A DNA stretch of 64,000 bases, from NCBI RefSeq assembly GCF_004193775.1, contig NC_041021.1:36405718-36469717 (forward strand). Reading direction: 5' to 3'. Shown piece after piece: positions 11,126 through 22,522 of this stretch; the first letter of the stretch is position 1; each line of letters opens with the position of its first letter. Origin of the DNA: Glycine soja (Eukaryota; Streptophyta; Magnoliopsida; Fabales; Fabaceae). The notes beneath the pieces were generated by a model, which saw only the letters and a list, made by a program, of their open reading frames with translations, searched no databases and was not told where the DNA came from. Made by a program: the position numbers and the translations under genes.

Positions 11126-13390
11126 CCCAATGTCCATGCTTTAGCAAACATCTATAATTTAATCTTAATGCATCTTAATTATTAAGTCTTCGCAAAGGGC
11201 ATTTGGAAGATAGGTAATTAAGGTAGGCTTATCATCATGAGGCATCAGGGGCAAGTAGATGGATAGATGTGGAGCATAATTAGTTCACTGGTATTGATAA
11301 CAGACAAATCCTGAACTCATATATCTAGGCTAATTAGACTTGTTAGGTTTTAGCAATTTTATTATATAGATTTTATTCCATATTTCATTGTTTATTGTTT
11401 CGTATTTTATTGTTGGGTTTTAAAAGAAGTAGTTATCCCCTATTTAGGAGTAAGTATTTAGGCTTAGTAGAATTAGTAATATTCTATATTCTTCCTTTAT
11501 TTGAGTTTCTTAGAAGTAGTTATTCTTATCTTTATCATATCGCAATTTAAATATTTTATCTTCTAATTTTATCTTTTAATCTTATCTTTAAATCTTTTAT
11601 CGTTCTTTATCTTATCTATTATCTTTATCTTTTATTTTTAATTTCTTATCCCTTGCTAGATTTAAATTGCCTTTAATTTTATGCACCAAATTTACAATTT
11701 GCAAACTGAAAAGTATTTCATATAAGTGCAACAAAATCCCTGTGGTACGACACTCAGCTTACCGAGAGATTATTACTACGAGCGATTTGGTACACTTGCC
11801 AAAGAGTTAACATTGATCTAGCAATAATAGTTTGTTTGGCTGATCTCCAAGCTATCGCACCACCACCAAGAGTAAACACATAACTGTAACACCTCATTTT
11901 TCATAAAATATATGAAAAAGTATTTTATTTAAAAATAAATAAAATTTTAAAAAAATAATGAGGTTTTTGTAATTAAATAAATAAGGAGAAATAATTTTAT
12001 TAATTGAAATATTTTTTAAGGTAAATAAAATAAATGTGTTTTTAGAAAATAAAAATGATATTATATTTATTCGTTTGGTAAGGAGAAAACAAAGTTCATT
12101 TTTATAAAACAATAAAATAAAGAAAAATAAAGTAAATAATAGCCTCAGAGTACCCTAGCTATAAATAGAGACATATTAGTTCAGTTTTTACATTAGATAT
12201 GTTTCATGTTTCTATGTTGTTTCTTCCTCCCAAATTCGTTCTTTCTTCTTCTTCTCCCAAAACTCTCTCTTTTTCCTACATACATACAAACCTATTCCAT
12301 TAGAACTATGATCCTAGACTCGTTAATCGTTGGATCGTCCTGAAAATTTGACACCAGGTTTGGAACTCATTTTCTCACATTTCCATCGTTGGGATTTGTG
12401 AAATAATCTTTGTGGAGAGAAAAACTTCCCTTGTACGGAGACAATGAAATTGAGGCTTCAATCACTTCTCTTTCTCTCTAATGCTTGGAAACCCTAGCAA
12501 AACAACCAGAGGAAAGGGTTGAATAATCTTAGAGGTAACGTATGAGTTATTCATAGTTGGAGAGTAGTGAGAACATGTGTAGGGATCCTTAGAGGATTAA
12601 TTAAAATGAGTTTTGAGGTGTTTCTGAAATTTTAATTCTATCTTTACAAATATAACTGTGAATTATATATGTTTGACAACCTAATTAATGTCTCGATGCA
12701 AAATTGTTGTGAAATTGATGTGTTCTTGTGTTGAGTGTGAACCCTAGAAAGTGAGTTTTTTCTAATTAACGTGAATTGATGAATTTAAGTAAAAAGAGAT
12801 TTACCATAAGAGGGACTAAGATATTGATTTTGTATTTTTCTCCTTTTTGTGCTTTTTAGGATTTTTTTTATATATAGTTTGGAATTAATAATATAATTTG
12901 GAATTAGAATAGGCTAACATAATGGCATTCTCAATTATTGTTTTAGTTTTAATATTTAGTATGAGTTTATATATTGTTTCATATTGTTATTCTTTAAAAT
13001 TTGTCAAAGTCTATTTAACAATAAGGTTCTTCGAAAGTTTTAGTGAATCCTTTGTGCAGTTTTGTTTGATTATATTTCACTTTGTAAATTCATGATTATA
13101 ATATTTGTGTGTTTAGTTATTTATATACTACATGTGTTTATATATGTAATACTATTTATATATTATGAATTGCGATTGAGATTGAGTATAAGTGACAAGT
13201 TGAGCATGTGTTAATTTGTGAGATACACGTGAACATGTGATAGTGGATTGTGACATTGAGAGGTGTTAAATTATGGACATGGGATATGGTTAGGAAGTGT
13301 GTGGTTAATACTTGATTTGATATTACTTGTGTTTTGAGTTGTGAATTATACAATAACCCAACTGGTTTTTACCTTGAAAAAAGTGTTTAC

Positions 13391-13605
13391 GCGTGAAGTG
13401 TTAAAAGAAAAGTGTAGGGTTCCAAGTTAGGAACATGAGGTGTTAAATTATAGCGCGATGCGCGGGGTGTTAAAAGGAAAGTGCAGGGTTCCAAGTTAGG
13501 AACCTGAGGTGGTAAATTGACACAATGTGTGAGGTGTTAAAAGGAAAGTGTAAGATTCATAGTTAAGAACATGAGGTGTTAAATTGTAGCACATTGTGCT
13601 AAACG
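13391..13605 (+). repeat. Three tandem copies of a 67-69 bp LTR segment
   Basis: GTGTTAAAAG, AGGGTTCCAAGTTAGGAAC and AGGTGTTAAATT recur with starts near 13391, 13461 and 13531. The related LTRs at 41.3 and 48.3 kb have the segment only once, so it was amplified in this copy. Confidence 0.85.
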
Positions 13606-14269
13606 TGTTTTGAAAATAAGTGAGGTCATGTGTATTGTATAATTCATGAGTAGTGTTTACATGCAAAAGTTGTGTTAGGGTTGGACCTGAATCAGGAAGG
13701 TAAGACCCTCACAAATTCTTCAAAGTCTAGGCCTTGGGGGTAAATACACTCAATTTAAGTCCTCCTTTAAGTCTATGTTAATCTCATATGGTTGGAACAT
13801 TCTCATAAAATAGAGTGACCCTAACTGGTCACCTTATGATTTCACTTAGTGGGAGTGACTTGACATACCCATTGTGTGGTGTGTCATGTTATGTACTCTT
13901 AGGCACCTTGGTGTTGTTTTTCATTGACATGGTACCACATTGCATATATAGGATTGAGTCTTAGTGTATCTGTTGCATAGCGCCTGTGTAATGATCATTG
14001 TAACTTGTTACGTGATAGTAGGTAATGAATTGTGTGAGTGTGAGATGTTGTGTTGTACTAGAGATGTGTTGTTTTGAACACGTGATTAATGTGAAAGTGT
14101 GGAATGTAATATGTGATTAAATCCTTGGGGACAAGTGGCGTTATGCAATAAGTTGTAAAATGATACGAATTGTGCTAAGTTGAGCTTGTTATACTTATAT
14201 TATATGTATATATGTGTTTTTATTTATCTCTACCTGTTTAGGAATGTGATAACCCAGATATTTCAGGTT

Positions 14270-14676
14270 ACCTTGATAAGTTCGAGATTGGTTCAGCGAG
14301 GAACCTAGAGAGAAGTTCTAACAATTTTTTATTAAATGCCAAAAGTCTTCTATTGAAAACGAAATCCATACATATAGTGTATCTGAACGAAAAGATAGAA
14401 ATAAACATGGGCCTTCAAAACAGTTTGGGCCAAAATTACAACGAAAAAATTATAAATAATAAAATAGAACATATTTGGCATGGGCCTTCAAATTAGTTTG
14501 TGCCTTCAGCAACAATTAATATTCTTAGTAGTGCATGTGCCTTTGGGCCTTCATTTTTCTCCACTTGGGTCTTGTTAAGTATGTCTGCTACCATTTGTTG
14601 AAGGGTATCCACTGATTGTTTGGTCCAACTCCTGGTCATAGGTGCTTGTATTTGGGCAGTTTTAAGATTCTCATCA
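14270..14676 (-). repeat. 3' LTR copy of the nested Ty3 element (truncated)
   Basis: It matches 18005-18415 closely from TTACCTTGATAAG to the TCATCA end. The complement, TGATGA, is the LTR start on the minus strand. The terminal segment corresponding to 17907-18004 is absent or replaced. Confidence 0.8.
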
Positions 14677-15160
14677 TTTCCTCCTTCTTGGAAAGCATTT
14701 GCCCTCAAATGTTTAGAATCATCACCTGCAACAAATGGATTCAAGTCAGCAACATTAAATGAAGGACTAACTCCATACTCACTTGGAATATCGATCTTGT
14801 AAGCATTGTCATTGATCTTCTCTAGTACTTGGAAAAGTCTGTCTCCTCTAGGTTGAAGTTTGGACTTCCTTTCTCTAGGGAACCTCTCCTTCCTCATGTG
14901 TACCCAAACCCAATCACTTGGTTCAAGTACCACTTTCTTCTTATTCTTGTTGGCTTGCTTGGCATAACTTTCATTCTTCTTTGCAATTTGAGCCTTCACT
15001 TGCTCATGCAATCTTTTCACATACTCAATTTTAGCCTGAGTTTGGCCATCGGTTTGAGGATAACATGTGGTGGGAAAAAAAATCTTTAATCCAACCCTAC
15101 CCTATAGTGTTCTCCAAAAGTGACTAAGGAACTTGGTGTCTCGGTCTGAAACAATGCTTC
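14493..15160 (-). pseudogene. Ty3 integrase C-terminal region
   Basis: The minus strand from 15160 reads IVSDRDTKFLSHFWRTL, the central integrase box, then a stop and DGQT. The open stretch 15020-14493 continues with VKRLHEQVKAQI, VWVHMRKERFPRERKSKLQP and YGVSPSFNVADLNPF, the usual post-core tail that binds DNA or tethers the complex. It ends with a PMTRSWTKQS-type tail and a stop. The last 60 or so residues lie inside the 3' LTR, so the reading frame extends into it. The catalytic core upstream is deleted, so the product could not integrate DNA. Confidence 0.8.
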
Positions 15161-15871
15161 TTGGGAAAGACATCCTTAAATTCCTACAATAAGAGTTCAA
15201 CACTAAGAGAAACAAAAACAGTTAACTCATTAGAATTACCAGTAGAAATTTTACTGTTTTTACAATACGGTAAATAGAGTGGCTCACGAGCAAGTAACAC
15301 TTTCCTTACTTCAATCGCCTTTGCTAAACAATTAAATTTTCTCTCATGTGTATCGCTCTTTCTCTCATGTGTATCACTCTTGTTTTTCCTATTCCTCTTT
15401 GGTGCCTCACTCTTTTATTTCTCTTGTTCTCTCTTTTTTCTCATTCTGATTTGGTCATCACACGCTTTTCTAGGGGATAGAGGTTTCAGAATAATTTTCT
15501 GGTCATGGTGCTGGAAAGAAATCTTGTTGGTGAAGCCATCATTCAATGCTTTGGTGTCATACTGACATGGTCTTCCCAATAGTATATGAGTCGCCTCCAT
15601 TGGAACCACATCACATAACATCATTGTATCTTCCAATGGTGAAACACACCTTAACCTACTGAGTCACTTTTACCTATTCATCTTCACTAAGCCACTGAAG
15701 CCTGTATGGCCTAGGATGAGGCTTAGTATCCAAATTAAGTTTGGACACTAAACTGGAACTTGCAACATTGGTATAACTTCCTCCATCAACAAATAAAGAG
15801 CAAAGCTTACCATTAATTGTGCACCTGGTGTGGAAAATCTTTTCTCTTTGGGTGTTGTCCAGTGGTTGCAT
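15161..15871 (-). pseudogene. Ty3 aspartic protease region
   Basis: The minus strand has FVDGGSYTNVASSSLVSKL (about 15760-15800), matching a retroviral-type protease active site, where D-S/T-G is usual and D-G-G-S stands here. A later flap-side block reads THILLGRPCQYD near 15560-15590. A stop at 15671-15673 and frame changes interrupt it. Downstream the frame reads EFKDVFP and then jumps directly to integrase, marking the deletion of reverse transcriptase and RNase H. The altered active site suggests decay or misreading of a variant box. Confidence 0.75.
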
Positions 15872-16926
15872 CTAACTCCCAAATAGCCTTTTCAACATTA
15901 GCATATCACCCTGCATAGCTGCCTCCTCAAGCTCTTCTTCCACTTCTTCTTCACTGGTGATTTCTCCATCTGCCTTAATGATCATGGTCCTCCTAGTTGG
16001 ACAGTCAGAAGAAATATGTCCTCTACCTAAGCATTTGAAGCATTTTATGTTTCTGGTACTGGTGTTGGATGTTGAGACAGAATTATGCTTGGTTTTAGCA
16101 TTGGGCATTGCTAACTTTACATGTGAACTAGACAAGTTGCCTTCCTCCTTCTTGAATCTGTTGGTCCAATTCTGGTTGAAATTGTTGGATGAGTTCCTTA
16201 TCGCTACAATTTTCCTCTTTAGTTGTTGTTCAACCCGGACTGCCTTATGCAACAAGTCATCCAATTCCACGTACTCTTGTAATTCAACAACATCTCTAAT
16301 GTTAGGATTTAGGCCACTCAGAAAATGAGTCATTGTGTCCTCAATTTCCTCTTTAATATTGGCCCTTACTAGTGTCATCTCCATCTCCTTGTAGTACTCT
16401 TCCACAGTCAAACTTCCCCAGGACAACCTCTAGAGTTTTTGTCGCATGGTTCTACTATAGCTAGTTAGGACATACCTCTTTCGCATCACTCTTCTTATCT
16501 TAATCCATGTATCTATCTCCCGACCCTCATCTCTCATCATCTTTCTTTGATTTTTATTCCACCAAACAAGGGCATAGTCTGAGAATTCAGTTGCTGCTAA
16601 CTTCACCTTTTGTTATTCAGTATAATCATTGCAGGAGAATACATGCTCAATTTTCATCTCTTAATCAAGGTAGGCATCTGGATCACTCCTGCTCTTGAAA
16701 GGAGGTACATTGAGTTTTACTCCCTCAATTCTGTTCTGCCCATCCATTTTGTGTTGCTTGGGTCCAACATTGTCCACTATGTTACCACCATAATGTCTTC
16801 CAGTAGTCTAATTCAATTGGTTCTTCAGACCATTTATTCGTCCATAAAGCTCTTCATTGTTATGGTGCATCAATCATTGCATTTGTGTAGTCATTATGTC
16901 CAATAAAAAACACTGAGATCCGTCCA
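15872..16926 (-). pseudogene. Ty3 gag
   Basis: The intact stretch 16426-15872 (184 residues) has the gag capsid end with VEEYYKEMEMTLVRANI and FLSGLNP, then a CCHC zinc knuckle, CFKCLGRGHISSDC, which binds RNA. An acidic tail follows. Upstream to 16926 the capsid N-terminus can be followed (YALVWWN, IDTWIKIRRVMRKR) but with several stops. A nearly identical EYYKEMEISL block occurs in the second Ty3 fragment at 19.2 kb, so both belong to related families. Confidence 0.85.
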
Positions 16927-17890
16927 ATTGATCATAATCATCACCACCATCACCAGCTCTGCCATAATAAACAGAGAAGAGAATCTTTTGTAGTAATTTA
17001 AAAAAAAAAGTTTCAGGACCTCACCACACTCTACTCATGTGTTTCTCTCTTTGATGGTAGTACACTTGTGTTTGATGCTCTCAATATAGGCTTTTGTGTG
17101 ATGTTTTTACTCTTGCCTTTTACCACTCACTCCCTCTTAAGTTCATGGATGAATCAAATTAGACGCACAAGGTAATATAACAAGAAAGACAGTTTAATTA
17201 TCACAGACTCAGTAACATATTTGATTTGGATAATTGATTAGATTTGATTTGGATAAAAAATTAGATTTGATTTGGATAACAAATAGAAGAAACAAAGAAG
17301 TTACTTAATCACAGAGAAGAAGAGAACAAAATTAACGAAGATGACATGTAAACTTCAAATGGTCATAACTTCTGCTACGGTTGTCTGTTTGAGGCCTACT
17401 ATATGTCAAAACACTCAGAATTTAGAGGAGAATTCCATTTAGTTTGCGATTTTTGCCAAAAAAAAATGCCTCTAACTGCCTCAAATCTGCGTTCAAAGAT
17501 CAAACACTCACTTTCTTTTTTTCCTTCTTTTTTTAAACTTTCTGCAACTTTTTTTAATGCCTCTTTTCAAATTCGTATAGGATGGAAATTAGGAAATTTG
17601 TTCAATAGGCAAATAGGCAAATAGATTCAAGAGCCTACTAAACCCCTAAATTCTTCCAGGAAGCCAAATTGTCCCCAAACATAATTTTGTAACATAATTT
17701 TGAAATGAAATTTTTTTTTGACACAAAATCTAAAAGAAACAAGAACAAGAACAAGAACAACAACAAAAACAAGAACACAAACAAGAATGCAACAAGACGC
17801 AAACAAGAACGCAAATAACAAAACACGAACCTGAGACAAATGACAAAGAAAAAAAATTGGATAGGATAGAACCCGGATCAAGAGCCAAAG

Positions 17891-17903
17891 CTCTGATACC
17901 AGA
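17891..17903 (-). other. Primer-binding site, initiator tRNA-Met type
   Basis: The minus strand reads TGGTATCAGAGCTTTGG, matching the 3' end of plant initiator methionine tRNA. It lies 3-5 bases inside the LTR end at 17907, in the expected position for minus-strand DNA priming. Confidence 0.85.
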
Positions 17904-17906
17904 TTA

Positions 17907-18415
17907 TGTGATCCTTACTAGGAGTGGATCACTTGATACAGGCTACAGAGTTTTGGATGACGCCACTTCTAGAGAGGGAAGATAAGTCAGGGTAGTAGCC
18001 ACAAGGATTACCTTGATAAGTCCGAGATTGGTTCAGCGAGGAACCTAGAGAGAAGTTCTCACAATTTTTTTATCAAATGCCAATAGTCTTCTATTGAAAA
18101 CGAAATCCATACATATAGTGTATCTGAACGAAATGATAGAAATAGACATGGACCTTCAAAACAGTTTGGGCCAAAATTACAACAAAAAAAATTATAAATA
18201 AAAAAATAGAACATATTTGGCATGGGCCTTCAAATTAGTCTCTACCTGCAACAATTAATATTCTTAGTAGTGCCTCTACCTCTGGGCCTTCATCCTTCAC
18301 CACTTGGGCATTATTAAGTATGTCTGCTACCATTTGTTGGAGGGTATCCATTGATTGTTTGGTCCTACTCCTGGTCATAGGTGCCTGTATTTGGGCAGTT
18401 TTAGGATTTTCATCA
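17907..18415 (-). repeat. 5' LTR of the nested Ty3 element
   Basis: On the minus strand it starts TGATGAAAATCC and ends at CACA beside the primer-binding site. It contains a copy of the polyprotein tail (PMTRSRTKQS); the ORF at 18235-18462 is that copy and not a separate gene. Confidence 0.75.
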
Positions 18416-18837
18416 CTCACTCCGTGTGTGCTATTTGTGTTTGGATCTTGTGATGATCTCAAACCTTGTGTTCGTGGAAGTAGATGACAAGGTAGATTGC
18501 TTTAAGGAACTTTGTGCTGGAGGACGTCAGGACACAATGATTTAATAGGATGTGACATTAGGGCATAATTTTCTATTTTAATTGCATGATGTTTCGAACA
18601 TGTTATTTTACATTATTTTATTCTGCTGCTTAACTTGAGTTCTTTTATAAACTTGAACGACCTTGTTTTGAGCCAAAAATGTTTCTGAAAGTTTTATTTG
18701 GTAACAGTGAAGTGAATGTGAACCTTTTACGTGAACTCTTTTATGCTTAGAAAATAAAATCTCATTTTATGTAATTCCATATTTTCATGTATTTTACTAT
18801 ATAAATATGTATATCGGGTAAAGGATGGCAAAATAAC

Positions 18838-19165
18838 CACCAGTGGATTTTGTCTCATCTGAATCAGAGATCCAGTTAGCATCACTATACCATTCAAGTA
18901 CTACGGGAAATCCATTGTATTCAATACCATAATCCATGGTACCTCTCAGATATCTCATGAGTCTAGCAAGTGCATCCCAATGGCCATGATTAGGACTATG
19001 GGTATATCTACTCAATTTGCCTACTGCATATGCAATATCAAGTCTAGAAAAGTTAATCAAATGCAGTTAGCTCCCAATGATTTGGGCATATTGAGTTTGA
19101 GCAATTGGTTTTCCTCTATTTTTATTTAATTAATAGTTAGCATCACAAGGGATACTCACTAACTT
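18838..19165 (-). pseudogene. Copia reverse transcriptase/RNase H junction segment
   Basis: The minus strand reads KYKYYDFKLVSIPCDANY, then a stop, IAQTQYAQIIGS, LDIAYAVGKLSRYTHSPN, HWDALARLMRYLRGTMDYGI, YSDANWISDSDE and KSTGGY. These are the standard connecting blocks of Copia reverse transcriptase and RNase H (D in YSDANW is an active-site residue). The segment continues past the solo LTR at 11818-11884. Two in-frame stops are present. Upstream it is separated from the catalytic domain by the Ty3 fragment and a small deletion. Confidence 0.88.
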
Positions 19166-19211
19166 AAAGTCATAATATTTATACTTCTGAAAATCTTGCC
19201 ATGGTGGCCTC

Positions 19212-19666
19212 TTAAGACTCCTCAATTTGAGCCTTGATCAAGGAAATCTCCATCTCTTTGTAATACTCATCCCCACTCCTATTTTCTTGAATTGGTCTTT
19301 GAAACTTGTTATGAAGGTCTCTCCCATAGTAGGACAACATAAATCTCTCTCTCAAAACTCTCTCCATGTCTAGCCAAGTATTAATTAAAGGCATTTTCAT
19401 CCTCTTAACATCATTCCTCACTTGATTCCACCATACTAAGGCATATCCCTCAAACTCCAAGAGGCCAATTTGATCTTCTTCTCTTAATTGTAGTTGTAGC
19501 AAGCAAAGACTTGCTTGACTTTCATCTCCCACTCAAGATACACTTCTGGATCATAAGCCACTTTAGCAGTAGGGATCTTTACCTTCACTCCCTCAATCGT
19601 TTCCTCTCCTTGCCTACCTCCATATCTTTTATGATTTCTTCTCTCCCTATACATCTCATTCCTCAT
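19212..19666 (-). pseudogene. Ty3 gag fragment
   Basis: Two overlapping minus-strand frames give a capsid sequence: VKVKIPTAKVAYDPEVYLEW, then FEGYALVWWNQVRNDVKR, RVLRERFMLSYYGRD and EYYKEMEISLIKAQIEE. The order PxF/K-G-x-x-DPEVYLEW, ALVWWN and R-x-R-F matches the retrotransposon gag domain. A frameshift lies near 19490-19530 and the zinc knuckle is missing because the element is cut off. Confidence 0.85.
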
Positions 19667-20342
19667 TCCTCCCTTATCCTTTTCATACCCCTAATCTTCT
19701 CCATGAGAAGAATTAAATTATCTATCCTCTCTTTTTCGCTCTATATTTTCAATCCTCACACTTAAAGCTTCACTACTCATGTGTATTCTTCCCAAACTCA
19801 AAAGGAATGTCAAGGAAGACAATAAACTAGGAGACTCCATAATCAAGAAAAAGAATTATCCAAGAATTGAACTATACTAGATGTAAATAACCAACAAAAC
19901 ACAATTTTTTTAAAATATAGGTATGTAAAAACTCAAAAGACTATGAATGCAAAATTTTTTTTTTTGCTTGCTTTTTTTTATCTACACTTTTTTGGCACAA
20001 AATTCAAATTTGAATGCAAATATGTGATTGGGAAAATCCAAATCTAGATTGTAACAGAATTTTGGCTCCAAATTTGAAAACTAGATTTGTTTCTTTTTTT
20101 TTTTTACTTCTTTCTTTCCTTTTTTGCACTAATTTTGATACTATATATATAAAAAAAAGATATAAAAATATTGATACTAGATAGAGTTCATAAAAGAAAT
20201 ATAGACTCGAAGAAATAAAACAAAGGAAGATGAAATAATAATATAAAGTTAAACAAAAGGGAAAGAGCAAACAAAGGAAGAAACACACAAGAAAAAGAAA
20301 ACACAAAAGTGATAAATAGCACCTGATTTCAAGAACCTGGCT

Positions 20343-20357
20343 CTGTTACCAATTGAT
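20343..20357 (-). other. Primer-binding-like site
   Basis: The minus strand reads TTGGTAACAGAGCC, one base different from the usual initiator-Met match TGGTATCAGAGCC. It sits a few bases from the LTR end at 20358. Confidence 0.65.
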
Positions 20358-20936
20358 TGAACCCCAATTTACGGATCTAAGTTTTTGCATCAACAAACTA
20401 GGAAACCTATTTGAGACTCTCTGAAATTGGGGAAAATAAAAAGGAAAAAGCAGAATTAGAAAAGGAGATGAAAATAACACCACAATCTTGGAAGATTGAT
20501 AAGTTGAGGATGATTCGCCACATAATAGAATTCTTTGATAAGAACCTAATGTTTCACACAAGAACCAAGAAAGACATTTTCTTAACTGTGTCTAATATGA
20601 AATTTCATAAAAAACTGCCAACAAAGTATTTAAGGAGTCTATTTATACTCCTACTAATAATCCTAAATTAAGCTTAAGGCCCAATAACTAATCTAATAAT
20701 TACAAGACTTAACAATAATAATAAAAGATCACTACCCATTACAAGTCCAAAAATAGGTCCCAAATACAATTAAAAACAAAAAATAAATCCTATTCTAAAA
20801 TTTGGCTAAACTTTATGAGCCTCGCTTTTTCTCTTTCCTCCATGAGAGAATTTAGTCTCTTGGCCAAGCTCTGCTTGAAATCTCTTACTCCTTACTCAAT
20901 TGATTGGTCCATCCATGATGAACCCCCCAAAATAAC

Positions 20937-22522
20937 ACTTGCTTCACCCATGTCCTTCATATCAAATTTAGATACTAAGAAAGATTTAGTTTTAAAAATT
21001 ATATCATTGCATGTACCAAAAATAAGCATGTCATCCACATACAAGCATATAATAACATGAGCATCATTCACAGACTTTGTATACATGCATCTATCAGCAT
21101 CACTACTAGAAAAACCATCAACAAGTAAAGTCTTATTAAACTTTTCATGCCAAAGTTTTGGCACTTGTTTTAAACCATATTGGTATTTCAAAAGTTTGCA
21201 CACTTTGTTCTCTTGACCATCCACCACACACCCCTCAGGTTGAGTCATATATATCTCCTCTTTTAGATCGCCATTCAAGAAAGTTGTCTTAACATCCATT
21301 TGATGAATCACTAACTTATGGATTGCAGCTAACGCTATCAAAATCCTAATGGAGGAAATCCTTGTAACAAGTGCAAAGGTATCAAAAAAATCTATGTTAG
21401 TTTTCTGAGTAAATCCTTTAGCAACTAACCTTGCCTTGTACTTATCTATAGATCCATCAGGGTTATACTTCCTCTTAAAGATCCATTTACATCCAATAGG
21501 ATTTGCACCCTCAAGTAGATCTACTAAAGTCCATGTATTATTCTTTTTAATAGAAACAATTTCAATTCTAATGGCTTGTTCCCAAAGGTTTGCATATAAA
21601 GAACTAATAGCTTCTGAAAAACTTAATGGATCATCCTCAATAAGATATGTATAAAAGTCATCTCCAAAAGATTTCTTTGTCCTATGTCTTTTACTTTTTC
21701 TAAAATCCTCACTTATAGGTTCACTATTGGTTTCAACTAGTTGTTCAAGACTAGAAATGATACTGGAACTAGCACTAGACCTCAAAGGGAAAACGTCCTC
21801 AAAGAATTTGACATTCTTAGTCTCCATGACGGTGTCACACTCAATCATATCACTCTTAAGAACTAAAAACCTATAGGCAGTGTTATGTTCAGCATAACCA
21901 ATAAATAAGCAATCAAAAGTCTTAGATTCTATTTTCTTTTTCTTTGGATCGAGTAACATCACTTTGGCTAGGCACCCTCATACTCTCAGATATTTCAAGT
22001 TTGGTTTATATCTTTTCCATAACTCATAAAGGCTTAAACTTGTTTTCTTATGTCGAATTCTACTTTCTAAAAAATAAGCAGTCAAAAGGGCTTCTCCCCA
22101 AAGGTTGTTAGGAGCAAAGGAATTAACAAGTAAAGCATTCATTATTTCCTTAAGGGTTATATTTTTTCTTTCAACTACTCTATTTGACTTAGGTGAACAT
22201 AGTGGGGTTACTTCATGAATTATACCTTTTTTTCACAAAAGTCATTAAACAAATTGTACTCACCACCCCTAACAGATCTTAGCCTCTTGATTTTTCTATT
22301 CAATTGATTTTCAACTTCGGCTTTATAAGATAAAAACATATCAAACACTTCATCTTTGTGTCTAATTAGATAAACTTTAGTATATCTAGAGTAATCATAT
22401 ATAAAGGTTACAAAATAACTCTTACCTCCTATTGTCATAATTTGCTTTAAATAAGCAAGATCAGAATGAATTAAGCCTAGCAGTTCAATTTCACGTTGTA
22501 CATTTCTCATAACTTTGTACCT
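20937..22522 (-). pseudogene. Copia integrase and reverse transcriptase
   Basis: The minus strand begins with LGLIHSDLAYLKQIMTIGGK and FVTFIYDYSRYTKVYLIRHK, the integrase core start (the D in HSDL and the D in YDYSR). After SVRGGEYNLFNDFC it changes frame, and SKSNRVVERKN carries the E block. A linker follows, then reverse transcriptase: WIFKRKYNPDGSIDKYKARL, DFFDTFALVTRISSIR, MDVKTTFLNGDLKEEIYM and the catalytic YVDDMLIFG. The frame is cut at VILG by the Ty3 insertion. The protein would nick and join DNA and copy RNA if intact, but stops near 22219 and 21962 and the insertions rule this out. Confidence 0.9.

Larger units (their letters stand above)
10126..11812 (+). mobile_element. Solo LTR in Copia RNase H
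   Basis: The 1687-bp block starts TGATAACTGC and ends GAGTTAACA. TTGAT flanks it exactly (10121-10125 and 11813-11817). Deleting it rejoins the Copia RNase H reading frame (AKQTIIARS before, TIESEF after). There is no internal coding region, primer-binding site or second LTR, so it is a solo LTR left by LTR-LTR recombination. It contains GCGCTNAGCG motifs (10340-10435), a C run at 10569-10580 and a 219-bp tandem duplication. The family looks like a large soybean Ty3-type element, but the exact lineage is not determined. Confidence 0.9.
14250..18415 (-). mobile_element. Ty3-type deletion derivative nested in the solo LTR
   Basis: The element reads right to left: 5' LTR (17907-18415), primer-binding site (17891-17903), gag, protease, a short integrase C-terminus, then a 3' LTR copy (about 14250-14676). 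Reverse transcriptase, RNase H and most of the integrase core are missing. The 3' LTR lacks about 98 bp that the 5' LTR has next to the primer-binding site. The left boundary is therefore approximate and no target duplication could be assigned. Confidence 0.75.
11885..18832 (+). mobile_element. Chromovirus-type solo LTR, interrupted
   Basis: It starts TGTAACACCTC and ends GGATGGCAAA. ATAAC lies on both sides (11880-11884 and 18833-18837), and removing the block rejoins the Copia RNase H codons GGY and VFTLGGG. The LTR arms (11885 to about 14250, and about 18416-18832) match the LTRs of the element at 40058-49489, including the stretch with ATGGTACCACATTGCATATA. That family ends in CACA; here the end reads CAAA, a single C-to-A change. 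No body of the same family remains, hence a solo LTR. The middle is a nested Ty3 element. Confidence 0.85.
19170..20935 (-). mobile_element. Truncated Ty3 element in Copia
   Basis: The minus strand shows one LTR-like block (20358 to about 20920), a primer-binding-like site (20343-20357) and a gag that stops abruptly near 19200. Protease, polymerase, integrase and the second LTR are absent. The Copia frame breaks at VILG (about 20937) and resumes at KYKYYD (about 19165), with roughly 25 codons lost. No target duplication was found. It is most likely an insertion followed by a deletion covering most of the element and some Copia. Confidence 0.7.

Noticed and set aside
13391..13605. CRISPR-like spaced repeats
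   Set aside because: Whole units repeat with no unique spacers; it is a tandem repeat in a plant LTR.
15957..16328. Plus-strand ORF of 123 residues
   Set aside because: It is antisense to the Ty3 gag on the minus strand and shows no domain.
18235..18462. Separate minus-strand gene of 75 residues
   Set aside because: It is the LTR copy of the Ty3 polyprotein tail (PMTRSRTKQS).
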